A stretch of DNA of 64,000 nt from Butyrivibrio proteoclasticus B316 (GTDB lineage Bacteria; Bacillota; Clostridia; Lachnospirales; Lachnospiraceae), in NCBI RefSeq assembly GCF_000145035.1, contig NC_014387.1, positions 2,222,001 to 2,286,000 on the forward strand, read 5' to 3'. The notes below the pieces were generated by a model. That model ran no database searches, was not told the origin of the DNA, and saw only the letters and a list, made by a program, of their open reading frames with translations. This document shows, piece by piece, positions 34,494 through 42,560 of the stretch (positions are counted from its first letter, which is position 1; the number at the start of each line of letters is the position of its first letter). The position numbers and the translations under genes are program-made.

Positions 34494-34566
34494 GAATATC
34501 GCAAGCGATATTCTCGCGCCGCGCGCGGTTGCATTTATGCAACATTTACCTATCGCGCGAGTGCGC
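34494..34566. repeat. GC-rich multi-hairpin element, copy 1
   Basis: Hairpin GAATATCGC-AA-GCGATATTC (34494-34513) is followed by a closing stem CTCGCGC (34513-34519) with GCGCGAG (34555-34561), which encloses the hairpin GTTGCAT-TT-ATGCAAC (34528-34543). TGCGCAT follows. A similar order of stems, with different stem sequences, occurs at 48048-48120. Confidence 0.6.
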
Positions 34567-34581
34567 ATCCACAGCGGAGCG

Positions 34582-34629
34582 TTTTTAATATATTAGGAAA
34601 TCCGAAGGAATTTCCTAATATATTAAAAA
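34582..34629. repeat. 20-bp perfect inverted repeat
   Basis: Arm 34582-34601 (starts TTTTTAATATATT, ends GGAAAT) pairs perfectly with 34610-34629 around CCGAAGGA. The hairpin has T- and A-runs at its ends and could terminate transcription in either direction. Confidence 0.85.
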
Positions 34630-34656
34630 TAATACCATCACAATCATTCGTACGTC

Positions 34657-34930
34657 GATGGTATTATCGCGAGTTTTACAATAATACCATGCCAATTAAA
34701 TATAGACATTTGTTATTACTACATTTCTCCAGAAGAGCATGATTTTAACCAATTTATAATACCATGATTTCTTTTTTCAACTCTTTAGTATTACAAAAAG
34801 TTGTACTGTGGCGTAAATAAATTGGATTTTGTAATACCATAGAGCATATTTTACATTTGATGGTATTATCACGAGTTTTACAATAATACCATGTCAATTA
34901 AATATAGACATTTGTTATTACTACATTTTT
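34657..34930. repeat. 70-bp direct repeat, two copies, each with a TGGTATTAT hairpin
   Basis: 34657-34726 and 34859-34928 are about 95% identical. Each begins ATGGTATTAT-N13-ATAATACCAT (34658-34690 and 34860-34892) and continues with an AT-rich tail, AATTAAATATAGACATTTG. Single copies of TAATACCA lie at 34629, 34756 and 34832. Confidence 0.88.
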
Positions 34931-34947
34931 CCCGGAGAACAGAATAG

Positions 34948-34973
34948 AAAAAAAGGCGGCTTTAACAGCCGCC
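34948..34973 (-). terminator. Terminator of the histidine kinase gene
   Basis: Minus-strand GGCGGCTG-TTA-AAGCCGCC stem followed by TTTTTTT, 24 bp after the kinase stop codon. Confidence 0.93.
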
Positions 34974-34996
34974 CTCATATTATCGGCACGCTCATT

Positions 34997-36082
34997 TTAG
35001 CATGTGCCGTCCAATAATACTTCATCCACCAAGTCCGCCTCTATAAACTTCAGCACGAAAGCCTTAGTATAGTCCCCATACGGCTGTTTTAAGTGAATTT
35101 CATAGCCATGCATATCCATTACCTGTCTGGCTACCGATAGTCCAAGTCCGCTTCCTTCGTTCTTGGAACGAGAGTCATCATCTTTTACAAAAGGTTCAAA
35201 CAATTCTTCTTCGCTCTTTTGAATCTTCTCTCCGGTATCAGCAACTGCCAAAAATTCTACGCCGGAAGTTTTCTTGATGATAAAGCCTGCTTTTATCCCA
35301 GGCTCATTATGTCTTATGATATTAATGATCAGGTTCTCTATAACTCTTTTCAGGTGCAGTTCATCTGCACTGATGTAAAAAGGATCTTCGGGAATATCTA
35401 TATTTACATCAATTCCAGCCTTTTCAAGATCAGGATAAAATCCGGCAATAACCTCGGTGAGAAGCGCATGCAGGTCAACCCTCTTTCTTGTCAGAGTAAA
35501 TCCTTCGCTTCCTACCCTTACATACTCAAAGAGAATAGTTATCAGCTCAGCCATTCTTTTGGATTTTGCCGCAATTGCAGATAAATACTCATTTCTCTGA
35601 GCCTCATCTTTTACCATTCCGTCTGTTATCGCGTTTGCATAACCGCTGATCGTCATGATCGGTGTTCTAAGATCATGAGCAAAATCAGATAGCATGAGAT
35701 TTCTCCTTGCTTCGTAACTCTTCCGCTCTTCAATCCTCTCTTTTTCAAAAATCTCCATCTGCCTTGTGACAATTCTCGCATATATCAATATTCCAACTAT
35801 GATAGGAAGAACAACAAGAAGCAGTGAAAAGAGAATAAGCAGAATGACCGTAGAAGTCTCCAGAGCGTTAAAAACAAATGCACTGTTACCACTGATCAGT
35901 CCCCATATAAAAAACGGAATACTGCTAAGTGACAGTGATGATATTTCCGGTTGTCCCAGCAAAAATCCAATGAATGGAAAAATCAAGCTATTAAAAATAA
36001 TGGTAAGTATCAGCTCTATAGCAACTACAATTACCATAACAAAAACAAGATGTTTGATTAAAAAGTATTTGAACTTATCCAT
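34997..36082 (-). CDS. Sensor histidine kinase
   Basis: 361 residues with two membrane helices (about 12-40 and 78-103) flanking a short extracellular loop of ~35 residues, so it may sense the membrane or a partner protein. The H-box is SDFAHDLRTPIMTISGY with phospho-acceptor His136. The catalytic domain has NLIINIIRHN (N box), VADTGEKI and GSGLGLSVARQVM. It lies 20 bp after the response regulator gene. Kinases with such small sensor loops often detect cell-envelope stress or rely on an accessory membrane protein, here perhaps the DUF975 protein. Confidence 0.94.
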   Translation of the reverse strand: MDKFKYFLIKHLVFVMVIVVAIELILTIIFNSLIFPFIGFLLGQPEISSLSLSSIPFFIWGLISGNSAFVFNALETSTVILLILFSLLLVVLPIIVGILIYARIVTRQMEIFEKERIEERKSYEARRNLMLSDFAHDLRTPIMTISGYANAITDGMVKDEAQRNEYLSAIAAKSKRMAELITILFEYVRVGSEGFTLTRKRVDLHALLTEVIAGFYPDLEKAGIDVNIDIPEDPFYISADELHLKRVIENLIINIIRHNEPGIKAGFIIKKTSGVEFLAVADTGEKIQKSEEELFEPFVKDDDSRSKNEGSGLGLSVARQVMDMHGYEIHLKQPYGDYTKAFVLKFIEADLVDEVLLDGTC

Positions 36083-36102
36083 AATAAGCTATATTCCTCT
36101 GA

Positions 36103-36792
36103 TCACTCTTTTTCCATACGATAGCCAAGTCCCCTGACGGTCCTGATATAGGCAGAAGGATCGTCGCAGAGTTTGGATCTGAGTTTACTGATTGCAACCA
36201 TGATGTTATTGTCTGCAACGACGTAGGTATCGCCCCAGACGTACTCATATATCTTTTCCTTGGTAAAAACTTTTCCCGGATTTTCCATGAATAGTTCCAT
36301 CATTTTAAGTTCATTTGAAGTAAGCTCAATCTTCTCTCCTTGGCGATATAGGATGCAAGCCTCTGTGTCGAGCTTGAGGTCGAGAAGTTCAATTATCTTA
36401 CCAGTCTGAGGTTGCAAGTCTCCTTTAAGTGCGTGGAACCTCCTAAGATTGGAACGGACTCTGGCCACAGCTTCAAGTGGATTAAAAGGTTTTATCATAT
36501 AATCATCTGCCCCTAGGTCAAGTCCAAGTATCTTATCAGGATCAGTGTCCCTGGCTGATATGATGATCACAGGGATGTTGTTGTTTTTGCGCATCTCCTT
36601 GAGTACATGAAAGCCATCCATTTCCGGCATCATGACATCAAGCAGGCAGAGACTAATGTCTCCGCCCGCCAATATCTTCAAGGCTTCCTGGCCATCCCCT
36701 GCTTCTGCTACAGCGTAACCTTCATTTTCCAGATATAGTTTTAGCAAGCTTCTGATCTCAGTTTCATCATCAGCAATAAGGATTTTATCCAT
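36103..36792 (-). CDS. OmpR-family response regulator
   Basis: 229 residues: a receiver domain (ILIADDE, phospho-acceptor Asp52 in LCLLDVMMPEMDG, switch Lys in MIKPF) and a winged-helix DNA-binding domain ending VRGLGYRMEKE. ATG 36792 is preferred to TTG 36795; AGGAG is 8 bases upstream. It is separated from the DUF975 gene by a triplicated segment that includes this ribosome site. Direct repeats upstream of DUF975 fit the two-site binding used by this family. Confidence 0.95.
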   Translation of the reverse strand: MDKILIADDETEIRSLLKLYLENEGYAVAEAGDGQEALKILAGGDISLCLLDVMMPEMDGFHVLKEMRKNNNIPVIIISARDTDPDKILGLDLGADDYMIKPFNPLEAVARVRSNLRRFHALKGDLQPQTGKIIELLDLKLDTEACILYRQGEKIELTSNELKMMELFMENPGKVFTKEKIYEYVWGDTYVVADNNIMVAISKLRSKLCDDPSAYIRTVRGLGYRMEKE

Positions 36793-36878
36793 CAATTATT
36801 CTCCTCAGCAATGAGTGTTTTATCTATCAATTATTTTCTCAGCAATGAGTGTTTATATATCAATTATTTTCCTCAGCA
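36791..36878. repeat. Tandem duplication between DUF975 and response regulator genes
   Basis: Units begin ATCAATTATT at 36791, 36826 and 36859 (35 and 33 bp apart), and the first two contain CTCAGCAATGAGTGTTT. The unit at 36859 overlaps the DUF975 3' end, and the unit at 36791 carries the regulator's ribosome site and start. Confidence 0.88.
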
Positions 36879-37645
36879 GCCAGGTTACCATACTCGAGTC
36901 TTTCGTATAATGCTGCATTTGTCATGTCTCTGTATGGAGTAACATAGAGCACTCCTAATACTCTGGCTGTAAGAAGAGAAAGAATCTCCCAGCCGATAAA
37001 GGAAAGGTCAAGCACAAATGCTCTCCACTTCTGTCCCTTCATAAGCTCTTTACTCTTTGCAAAAACTTCTTTCTGACTCATGTCGGGATGATCAGCAAGT
37101 ATATATGGGATCATCCTATATTCATAAGACTTTATGATTCCGGGAATGATCAGCAATAATCCCCAAAGAAATGTGTAAATGGTCATGAAGAAACAAATCT
37201 TAACAATATTCAGATAATTATTATCAAAAGCAAATGCTACTTCACTGAACTTGGCTTTTTGATTAAGATTTCTCAGAAAAAAACGTCTACAACCAACTTC
37301 AAAGGGATTAACCAGAAATGCCATGAATGCAAGTGCAGATCCAACGCCTACTATTCCAACAATTACTGCAAGAACAGCAAGTACAGCTTTTGCTGCAGGT
37401 GGAAGTTCAACTTGTTTATTGCCTAAGCTGTGCTCGTTAATGGTATCTTCTGCTGTTTCAGTCATAGTTGTAACTGCAGATTTTTCTCCCCTGTCATTTG
37501 CCGGATTTGATCTTCCCCTGCCTGCAACTGATCCTGAAGTTCCTATGACGAGTATTACCAGTACAAGGCTTACCAGAACAGTCTTCCAGTAATTAAACAA
37601 AAATGCTTTTTTTCCTTTTTCCTTAAGTTCTTTTCTTGTCCACAT
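36860..37645 (-). CDS. DUF975 membrane protein of a two-component operon
   Basis: 261 residues from ATG 37645, which follows ACGGAGG; a longer frame to 37759 is not supported. It begins WTRKELKEKGKKAF, the usual DUF975 start, with a first helix at about 20-40, a charged segment, and further helices at 85-110, 145-175 and 215-240. The family motif YEYRMIPYILADHPDMS is present in the centre (as SYEYRMIPYILADHPDM). Function unknown. Its place before RR and HK suggests an accessory sensor or a target of the system. Confidence 0.87.
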   Translation of the reverse strand: MWTRKELKEKGKKAFLFNYWKTVLVSLVLVILVIGTSGSVAGRGRSNPANDRGEKSAVTTMTETAEDTINEHSLGNKQVELPPAAKAVLAVLAVIVGIVGVGSALAFMAFLVNPFEVGCRRFFLRNLNQKAKFSEVAFAFDNNYLNIVKICFFMTIYTFLWGLLLIIPGIIKSYEYRMIPYILADHPDMSQKEVFAKSKELMKGQKWRAFVLDLSFIGWEILSLLTARVLGVLYVTPYRDMTNAALYERLEYGNLAAEENN

Positions 37646-37750
37646 ATTTTTTCCTCCGTTTATGAATGCGCCAATTATATGCTTGTCATTTGGTGTTGTT
37701 ATCTTATGAAGCAAGGATAACAGATAAACCTTTCTGCTAATCGAAAAGAA

Positions 37751-37768
37751 CCTTAACAAAACCTTAAC
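37751..37768. promoter_or_regulatory. Direct repeat, candidate response-regulator operator
   Basis: CCTTAAC at 37751 and again at 37762, exactly 11 bp apart, about one helical turn (read on the minus strand, GTTAAGG-N4-GTTAAGG). OmpR-family regulators bind such tandem half-sites. It lies about 105 bp upstream of the DUF975 start codon. Confidence 0.6.
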
Positions 37769-37872
37769 GCTTTCATAAACTTAAAATGCAGGGATTTCTG
37801 AGTGTTTATGCCCTTCTTTAAAATTATAATTTAGCAGAGCATTTTTATCATTAAAAAAATCCCGAGAAATAT

Positions 37873-37905
37873 AAAAAGCCTCAATGAAAACAATTTATCA
37901 TTGAG
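37873..37905 (-). terminator. Terminator after the L,D-transpeptidase gene
   Basis: CTCAATGA (37880-37887) pairs with TCATTGAG (37898-37905); on the minus strand TTTTT follows after GGC. Confidence 0.8.
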
Positions 37906-37948
37906 ACTTTTCCTGATTTCCTATGTATGAAGCAAACTACACCATTTC

Positions 37949-38584
37949 TCAGTGCACCACAACCATTGTTCCGACGCTGACCATATCGTAAAGAGTATTG
38001 GCAACGTCACTTGGAAGATTGACACATCCGTGGGAGCCGTTGTAGGTGTAGATATCTCCGCCAAATTCGCTTCTCCAGCTGGCATCGTGAAGTCCTACAG
38101 CGCCTGTAAATCTCATCCATCTGTTGACCCATACATTCCAGGTTGGGCCTACAAGGTATTTGCCGGGAATCTTTGAGTCAATGAAGAATACGCCCCTTGG
38201 AGTTCCATTGCCATTTTGGGTGTTCCCTGTTACAACAGCTGAAGACAATACAGATACGCCATCGACATAGTAGTTCATAGTCTGATTATCGATATCGACA
38301 TCTACATAAGTTGAAGGCACGTCTTGAGAAATCTGCTGCCCATTTTGTGCAGCTATCATATCTTCTCTGTTCTTATATCTGTGCTCGTTTACTCCAAAAG
38401 TCAGATAATGACTATAAAGTGCATTTGGATTAGTGCCATAGGCAGCTACAACATCAGGATACTGGGCCGCATAAAAATCAGGGTCAAAATCCCCGGCCTT
38501 GGCACTTAATGAAATAGTGCACATAACTCCCACAAACACCAGTATAGCAGCAATTCTTTTACTTAAGAAAATCCATTTTCTCAT
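37949..38584 (-). CDS. Secreted L,D-transpeptidase (YkuD)
   Basis: 211 residues. Signal peptide (RIAAILVFVGVMCTISLSAKA). Residues 34-70 carry DPDFYAAQYPDVV and ALYSHYLTFGVNEHRYKN, a short wall-associated motif common in Lachnospiraceae. The YkuD domain (about 92-211) ends with GSHGCVNLPSDVA, whose Cys is the nucleophile; it makes 3-3 peptidoglycan cross-links. ATG 38584, after GAAAGGAAG, overlaps the end of the GGDEF-EAL gene by 26 bp; the longer open frame (38701) is rejected because it lacks the signal peptide at its start. Confidence 0.92.
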   Translation of the reverse strand: MRKWIFLSKRIAAILVFVGVMCTISLSAKAGDFDPDFYAAQYPDVVAAYGTNPNALYSHYLTFGVNEHRYKNREDMIAAQNGQQISQDVPSTYVDVDIDNQTMNYYVDGVSVLSSAVVTGNTQNGNGTPRGVFFIDSKIPGKYLVGPTWNVWVNRWMRFTGAVGLHDASWRSEFGGDIYTYNGSHGCVNLPSDVANTLYDMVSVGTMVVVH

Positions 38585-41105
38585 TCCGGCACTTCCTTTC
38601 CTCACTCTGAGCCATAAATTTGATGGCTTCATCAGCTTCAAGAGGCTTACTAAAGTAATATCCCTGAACAGCATCCGCCTTGAATTCCCTAAGCCTCTCA
38701 TACTGCCATTTTTCTTCTACGCCCTCGATGATGATAGTTTTATTAATGTCATGAACAAGCTTAATCACATCACCGATGAAGTTGTCCTTGCCAGGCACAA
38801 GATAGGCATCTACAAGAGATTTATCGAGCTTGATCTCATCGATTGGGATATAGATCAAATATCCAAGAGACGAATAGCCCGTTCCAAAATCATCCATAAG
38901 GATCCTGAATCCCATATCTTTGAATTCATCAAAGAGCTTCTGGGTCTGAATATTCTGTTCTATCAAAAGAGATTCCGTAATCTCTATCTGAATGAACTTA
39001 TGCGAAATATCATATTGATCCATAAGCATTTTTATAAAATTCATAAATCCCAGATCATTAACCTGTTTGGATGAGAAATTGATTGATATAGGAATAAGCT
39101 CTTTTCCCTGATCTCTCCACAGAGCCATCTGCCTGATAACCTGCTCAGTAACCATTCTGCCAAGTCTTATTACCCATCCGTTCTTTTCTATGATCGGAAT
39201 AAAAGTGCTGGGCCCGCTTTGAATATTCCTTGCTCTCACCAAAGCTTCAAAGCCAATTGTCTTGCCTGTTGCAGTCTCAATCTTGGGTTGATATACCATG
39301 TAAAAGAGATTTTCATCAAAAGCTTCTGTAACGAGTGCCTTGAGTCTATTCTCCTCCTGAATCTTTCTCTGCATCTCATCAGCATAGACAAATGCTGTAT
39401 TTTTGCCGTGTTCCTTGGCCTCATACATTGCTATTTCCGCATTTATGATATGCTGCTCAGGATTGCTGGCTCCATCTGAATTAGAAACTCCTACACTGGC
39501 AGACAAAGCCAAAGTCTCCTCGCCGGCTACTATCGGTTCTCTGAATATTTCGAGAATCTGCCGTACTTCTTTGGAGTCCACATCAAGCTTCACATCCGGA
39601 ACCATGACTATGAACTCGTCGCCTCCATATCTTCCAACCTGCCATTTTTGTTCTTCCGCCAAATTCTTGAGCTCTTTAGCCAGATGTTTGATTATTTGAT
39701 CCGCCATTACATGGCCATAGTTCTCATTTATGACCTTAAATCCATCGATATCTATCATCATGATGGCGTATTTCTCATCTTTTTGAAGTATTCTGCCAAG
39801 AGTTTCAACGATTGCTCTTCTATTCAAAAGATCAGAAAGCTCGTCATGGTCTGCCTGATATTTGAGCTTACTTCCTGTATTCTTGAGATTATCTGCAAAG
39901 GTCTTTAACTGCTCATTAGCATTTTTTTGAAGATTTGCTGTCATGTTTGCAGAGATAATAAGCATTAAAAGAGCTGACACGATCAGAACAGATGCCGGTA
40001 TTATCTTTTTATAATATTCAAATGGACTTATAGGTTTATTGACATACGACGTGTTTGCTGGAAGAACGCTCTCATCTACGCCATATTTCTGCATAAGCTC
40101 ATAGTTAAACTCAGATTTACTGGGCGTCTCAAGGTCGAGAGGATACTCTGAAATGTCCGTGCCATTTTCCAGGATGTCGACAACAATCTGTCCTGCATCC
40201 CTGGTCTGAGCGATGAAGTCCATATAAACACCGCCCAGAACGCCCTGGTTTCTTCCGCCTGAATAGTTTCTGATTATGGGAACTTTTGCGTTCATAACAA
40301 CAGTGTTAGTTCGATTCAGCATAGAATATGTATTTCCATAACGGTCGTTGTAACAGGTCATATAGAAAAGAATTGAATCTTCGGGAAGGTTTCTGAGAAG
40401 CCCGATAAGTTCTGCCTGAGTAAACTCAGCAGTATCAATATCACGGAATACGTAATCAGGATATTTCTGGTCATAGGAGAAAAAAATATCCATATCAGCC
40501 GCACCAGCAGCCGATTCATCATGAAGTGCAACAAGCGTTTTTCTATCAGGCATAGCCTTCATCGCTATTTCCATGCAGTCTCGCAAGTAATCTTTTTCAT
40601 AAAAGCCTGTTGCCATAGGATTTTGGGCTGCTTCTACGGCAAAATCAATATCATTTATTCCAAAAAATACCATTGGAATCCCCTCAAACAGCTCTTCCTG
40701 ATAGGTCAGCGCAAATTCCAGTGCATCATCATCGCCTAAGAGAATCGCCTCATATTCCGGAGCTTTGCGAAGCCTGTCTTTAAAAAACTCATAGAAAACA
40801 AGCTTATCATTTGGAGTACCATAGCTCTTGGTATCCATATAAACTACATCAAATTCTATTCCATGGGGATAAAGAGCCTGTTTAAGCCCTTCTACCTGAT
40901 CATCATATGTAAAATAAAGTGAATTATAAGCGCACAGAAATAGTACGCGGTGATTGACCTCTGTCGGTCTGCGGACATCATTCGACTGATTGTCAGAACG
41001 AATACTGAGAACAAGCGTAATAATAGCTGCAATCAGCAAAAGAATGCCGATTGCAGTTAAGGCGTAGCGCATATATAAGAAAATTTGTCTTTTTCTCTCT
41101 TGCAT
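38559..41105 (-). CDS. GGDEF-EAL protein with periplasmic-binding-like sensor
   Basis: 848 residues. A membrane helix (about 15-35), then an extracellular domain of ~320 residues resembling ABC-type solute-binding proteins (VLFLCAYNSLYFTYDDQVEGL, IPMVFFGINDIDF, GGRNQGVLGGVYMDF), a second helix near 375-395, then GGDEF (RYGGDEFIVMVPD) and EAL (FEALVRARN, IEITESLLI, LMDDFGTGYSSLGYL, IEGVEE). Both motifs are intact, so it may make and break c-di-GMP according to ligand. ATG 41105 is used; TTG 41117 is in frame. Neither has a good ribosome site. Confidence 0.92.
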   Translation of the reverse strand: MQERKRQIFLYMRYALTAIGILLLIAAIITLVLSIRSDNQSNDVRRPTEVNHRVLFLCAYNSLYFTYDDQVEGLKQALYPHGIEFDVVYMDTKSYGTPNDKLVFYEFFKDRLRKAPEYEAILLGDDDALEFALTYQEELFEGIPMVFFGINDIDFAVEAAQNPMATGFYEKDYLRDCMEIAMKAMPDRKTLVALHDESAAGAADMDIFFSYDQKYPDYVFRDIDTAEFTQAELIGLLRNLPEDSILFYMTCYNDRYGNTYSMLNRTNTVVMNAKVPIIRNYSGGRNQGVLGGVYMDFIAQTRDAGQIVVDILENGTDISEYPLDLETPSKSEFNYELMQKYGVDESVLPANTSYVNKPISPFEYYKKIIPASVLIVSALLMLIISANMTANLQKNANEQLKTFADNLKNTGSKLKYQADHDELSDLLNRRAIVETLGRILQKDEKYAIMMIDIDGFKVINENYGHVMADQIIKHLAKELKNLAEEQKWQVGRYGGDEFIVMVPDVKLDVDSKEVRQILEIFREPIVAGEETLALSASVGVSNSDGASNPEQHIINAEIAMYEAKEHGKNTAFVYADEMQRKIQEENRLKALVTEAFDENLFYMVYQPKIETATGKTIGFEALVRARNIQSGPSTFIPIIEKNGWVIRLGRMVTEQVIRQMALWRDQGKELIPISINFSSKQVNDLGFMNFIKMLMDQYDISHKFIQIEITESLLIEQNIQTQKLFDEFKDMGFRILMDDFGTGYSSLGYLIYIPIDEIKLDKSLVDAYLVPGKDNFIGDVIKLVHDINKTIIIEGVEEKWQYERLREFKADAVQGYYFSKPLEADEAIKFMAQSEERKCRNEKMDFLK

Positions 41106-41203
41106 ACGTTTTACCAAAATTTATTAAACGCAAATTCACTACACCATAATTATATTTTAGATAAGAACCTTATTTAATTAAAAAACCATTAAAATACTAA
41201 TAA

Positions 41204-42547
41204 CTATTCGACAACTTTATGGATCCATTTACCACGCATAAATCTGATTGTAAAAATGATTCCTCTAATTGCCCAATCAGCAAACATTCCAATCCATACA
41301 CCCATAGCCCCCATATGAACTACGCGGATCAGGAAGGTTGCAAGTGTTACTCTGCAAAGCCACATGGTAAGTGTAGCAATTATCATAGAAAACTTGACGT
41401 CTCCTGCAGCTCTCATAGCATATGGAGTGATGAAAGACGGTGCCCACAAAAGCGGCTTGGCTATAGTGATCCATCCAAGCATATAGATACATAATGCAGC
41501 ACTCTCTGCTTCCATGTGAGCCAGAATTGTCACAGGTCTTGCTATAGCATAGGTAAACAGACAGCTTACAAGTATTGCAATATATCCCCAGCCTATCATC
41601 TTCTTGGTGTAATAAATGGCTTCATCTTTTCTTCCGGCTCCAAGGCACTGACCAGTAATTGTCATAAGTCCAATACCAACGCCAATTCCAGCAACGCCGT
41701 TGACATTTTCAAATATGTTGGTCATCGCCTGAGCTGCAATAGCCATTGTACCAAGTGTTGAGACAGAGGACTGAATAGCCAGCTTACCAAACTGGAACAT
41801 AGAGTTCTCTATACCGTTTGGAATACCCATTCCAAGAATACGTTTGATCTTGTCCATATCCGGTCTGATCTTGTGATACTGCCTGATAAATATCTGCTGA
41901 TCATCACGCCTTAAAAGGTACAGGAGTACTACAGCTGAGAATATTCTTGATGCAAGCGTTGCTATAGCAGCACCATAAACACCAAGTCCAAAGCCCCATA
42001 TCAAAAGGGCATTGCCTGCGACATTTAAGATATTAGAAACAATAGCTACATTCATAGGAAGTCTGGTATTAGACTGAGCTCTGAAAATAGCACTTCCGGC
42101 GGCTGCAAGTGAAATACCCGGATATGAAAGGATAGTCAGGATAAAGTAGATACTGGCAGCCTGATATACGTCAGGTTCAATCTGTCCAAATATCACTCTT
42201 AAAAGCCACCCTCTAAATATAAGACAAGAGAGCATAACAACAAAAGATATAAAGGCTGAAACAAGGATAACCTGTCTGGCAGCCTCGTTAGCTCTTTTCA
42301 TATCTTTTTGGCCAACATATGTGGAACATATGATAACTCCGCCTGTAGCAAGGGCATTGAAGGCCTGTACTACCAGATTGTTGATGGAGTCAACAAGGGA
42401 TACTCCGGAAAGAGCCGCAGCGCCAACGTTACTGACCATCATGGAATCTGCCATGCCCATGAGGGAGTTCAGGAATTGTTCAGCTATAATAGGAATCAGC
42501 AACAGGAGAAGTTTCCTGTTGCTGAACATGTGCTTGTCTTGTGTCAT
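41204..42547 (-). CDS. MATE-family efflux transporter
   Basis: 447 residues with twelve membrane segments in two halves. The repeated MATE features are visible: LIPIIAEQFLNSLMGMADSMMVSNVG at the N-terminus (given in pieces: EQFLNSLMG, ADSMMVSNVG), GSAIFRAQSNTRLPM in the first half and GIGLMTITGQCLGAGRKDEA opening the second half. Such proteins export cationic compounds in exchange for Na+ or H+. Substrate unknown. No regulator is adjacent. Confidence 0.92.
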   Translation of the reverse strand: MTQDKHMFSNRKLLLLLIPIIAEQFLNSLMGMADSMMVSNVGAAALSGVSLVDSINNLVVQAFNALATGGVIICSTYVGQKDMKRANEAARQVILVSAFISFVVMLSCLIFRGWLLRVIFGQIEPDVYQAASIYFILTILSYPGISLAAAGSAIFRAQSNTRLPMNVAIVSNILNVAGNALLIWGFGLGVYGAAIATLASRIFSAVVLLYLLRRDDQQIFIRQYHKIRPDMDKIKRILGMGIPNGIENSMFQFGKLAIQSSVSTLGTMAIAAQAMTNIFENVNGVAGIGVGIGLMTITGQCLGAGRKDEAIYYTKKMIGWGYIAILVSCLFTYAIARPVTILAHMEAESAALCIYMLGWITIAKPLLWAPSFITPYAMRAAGDVKFSMIIATLTMWLCRVTLATFLIRVVHMGAMGVWIGMFADWAIRGIIFTIRFMRGKWIHKVVE

Positions 42548-42560
42548 GATAATAATAACC

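Larger units (their letters stand above)
34452..34996. other. 545-bp gene-free region rich in inverted repeats
   Basis: Between the histidine kinase stop and the esterase start. From left to right it holds a GC-rich multi-hairpin element (34494-34566), a 20-bp inverted repeat (34582-34629), seven copies of TAATACCA or its complement, arranged partly as two hairpins with 13-base loops, a 70-bp direct repeat, and the kinase terminator (34948-34973). I see no credible coding frame. Confidence 0.85.
37646..37948. other. 303-bp gap: regulator direct repeats and L,D-transpeptidase terminator
   Basis: The part next to DUF975 is its leader and promoter region with the CCTTAAC repeats (37751-37768); the part at 37873-37905 is a terminator. 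Nothing else is recognised. Confidence 0.7.

Noticed and set aside
34452..34996. CRISPR array
   Set aside because: Repeats are few, irregularly spaced and themselves duplicated with tails; there are no regular spacers and no cas genes.
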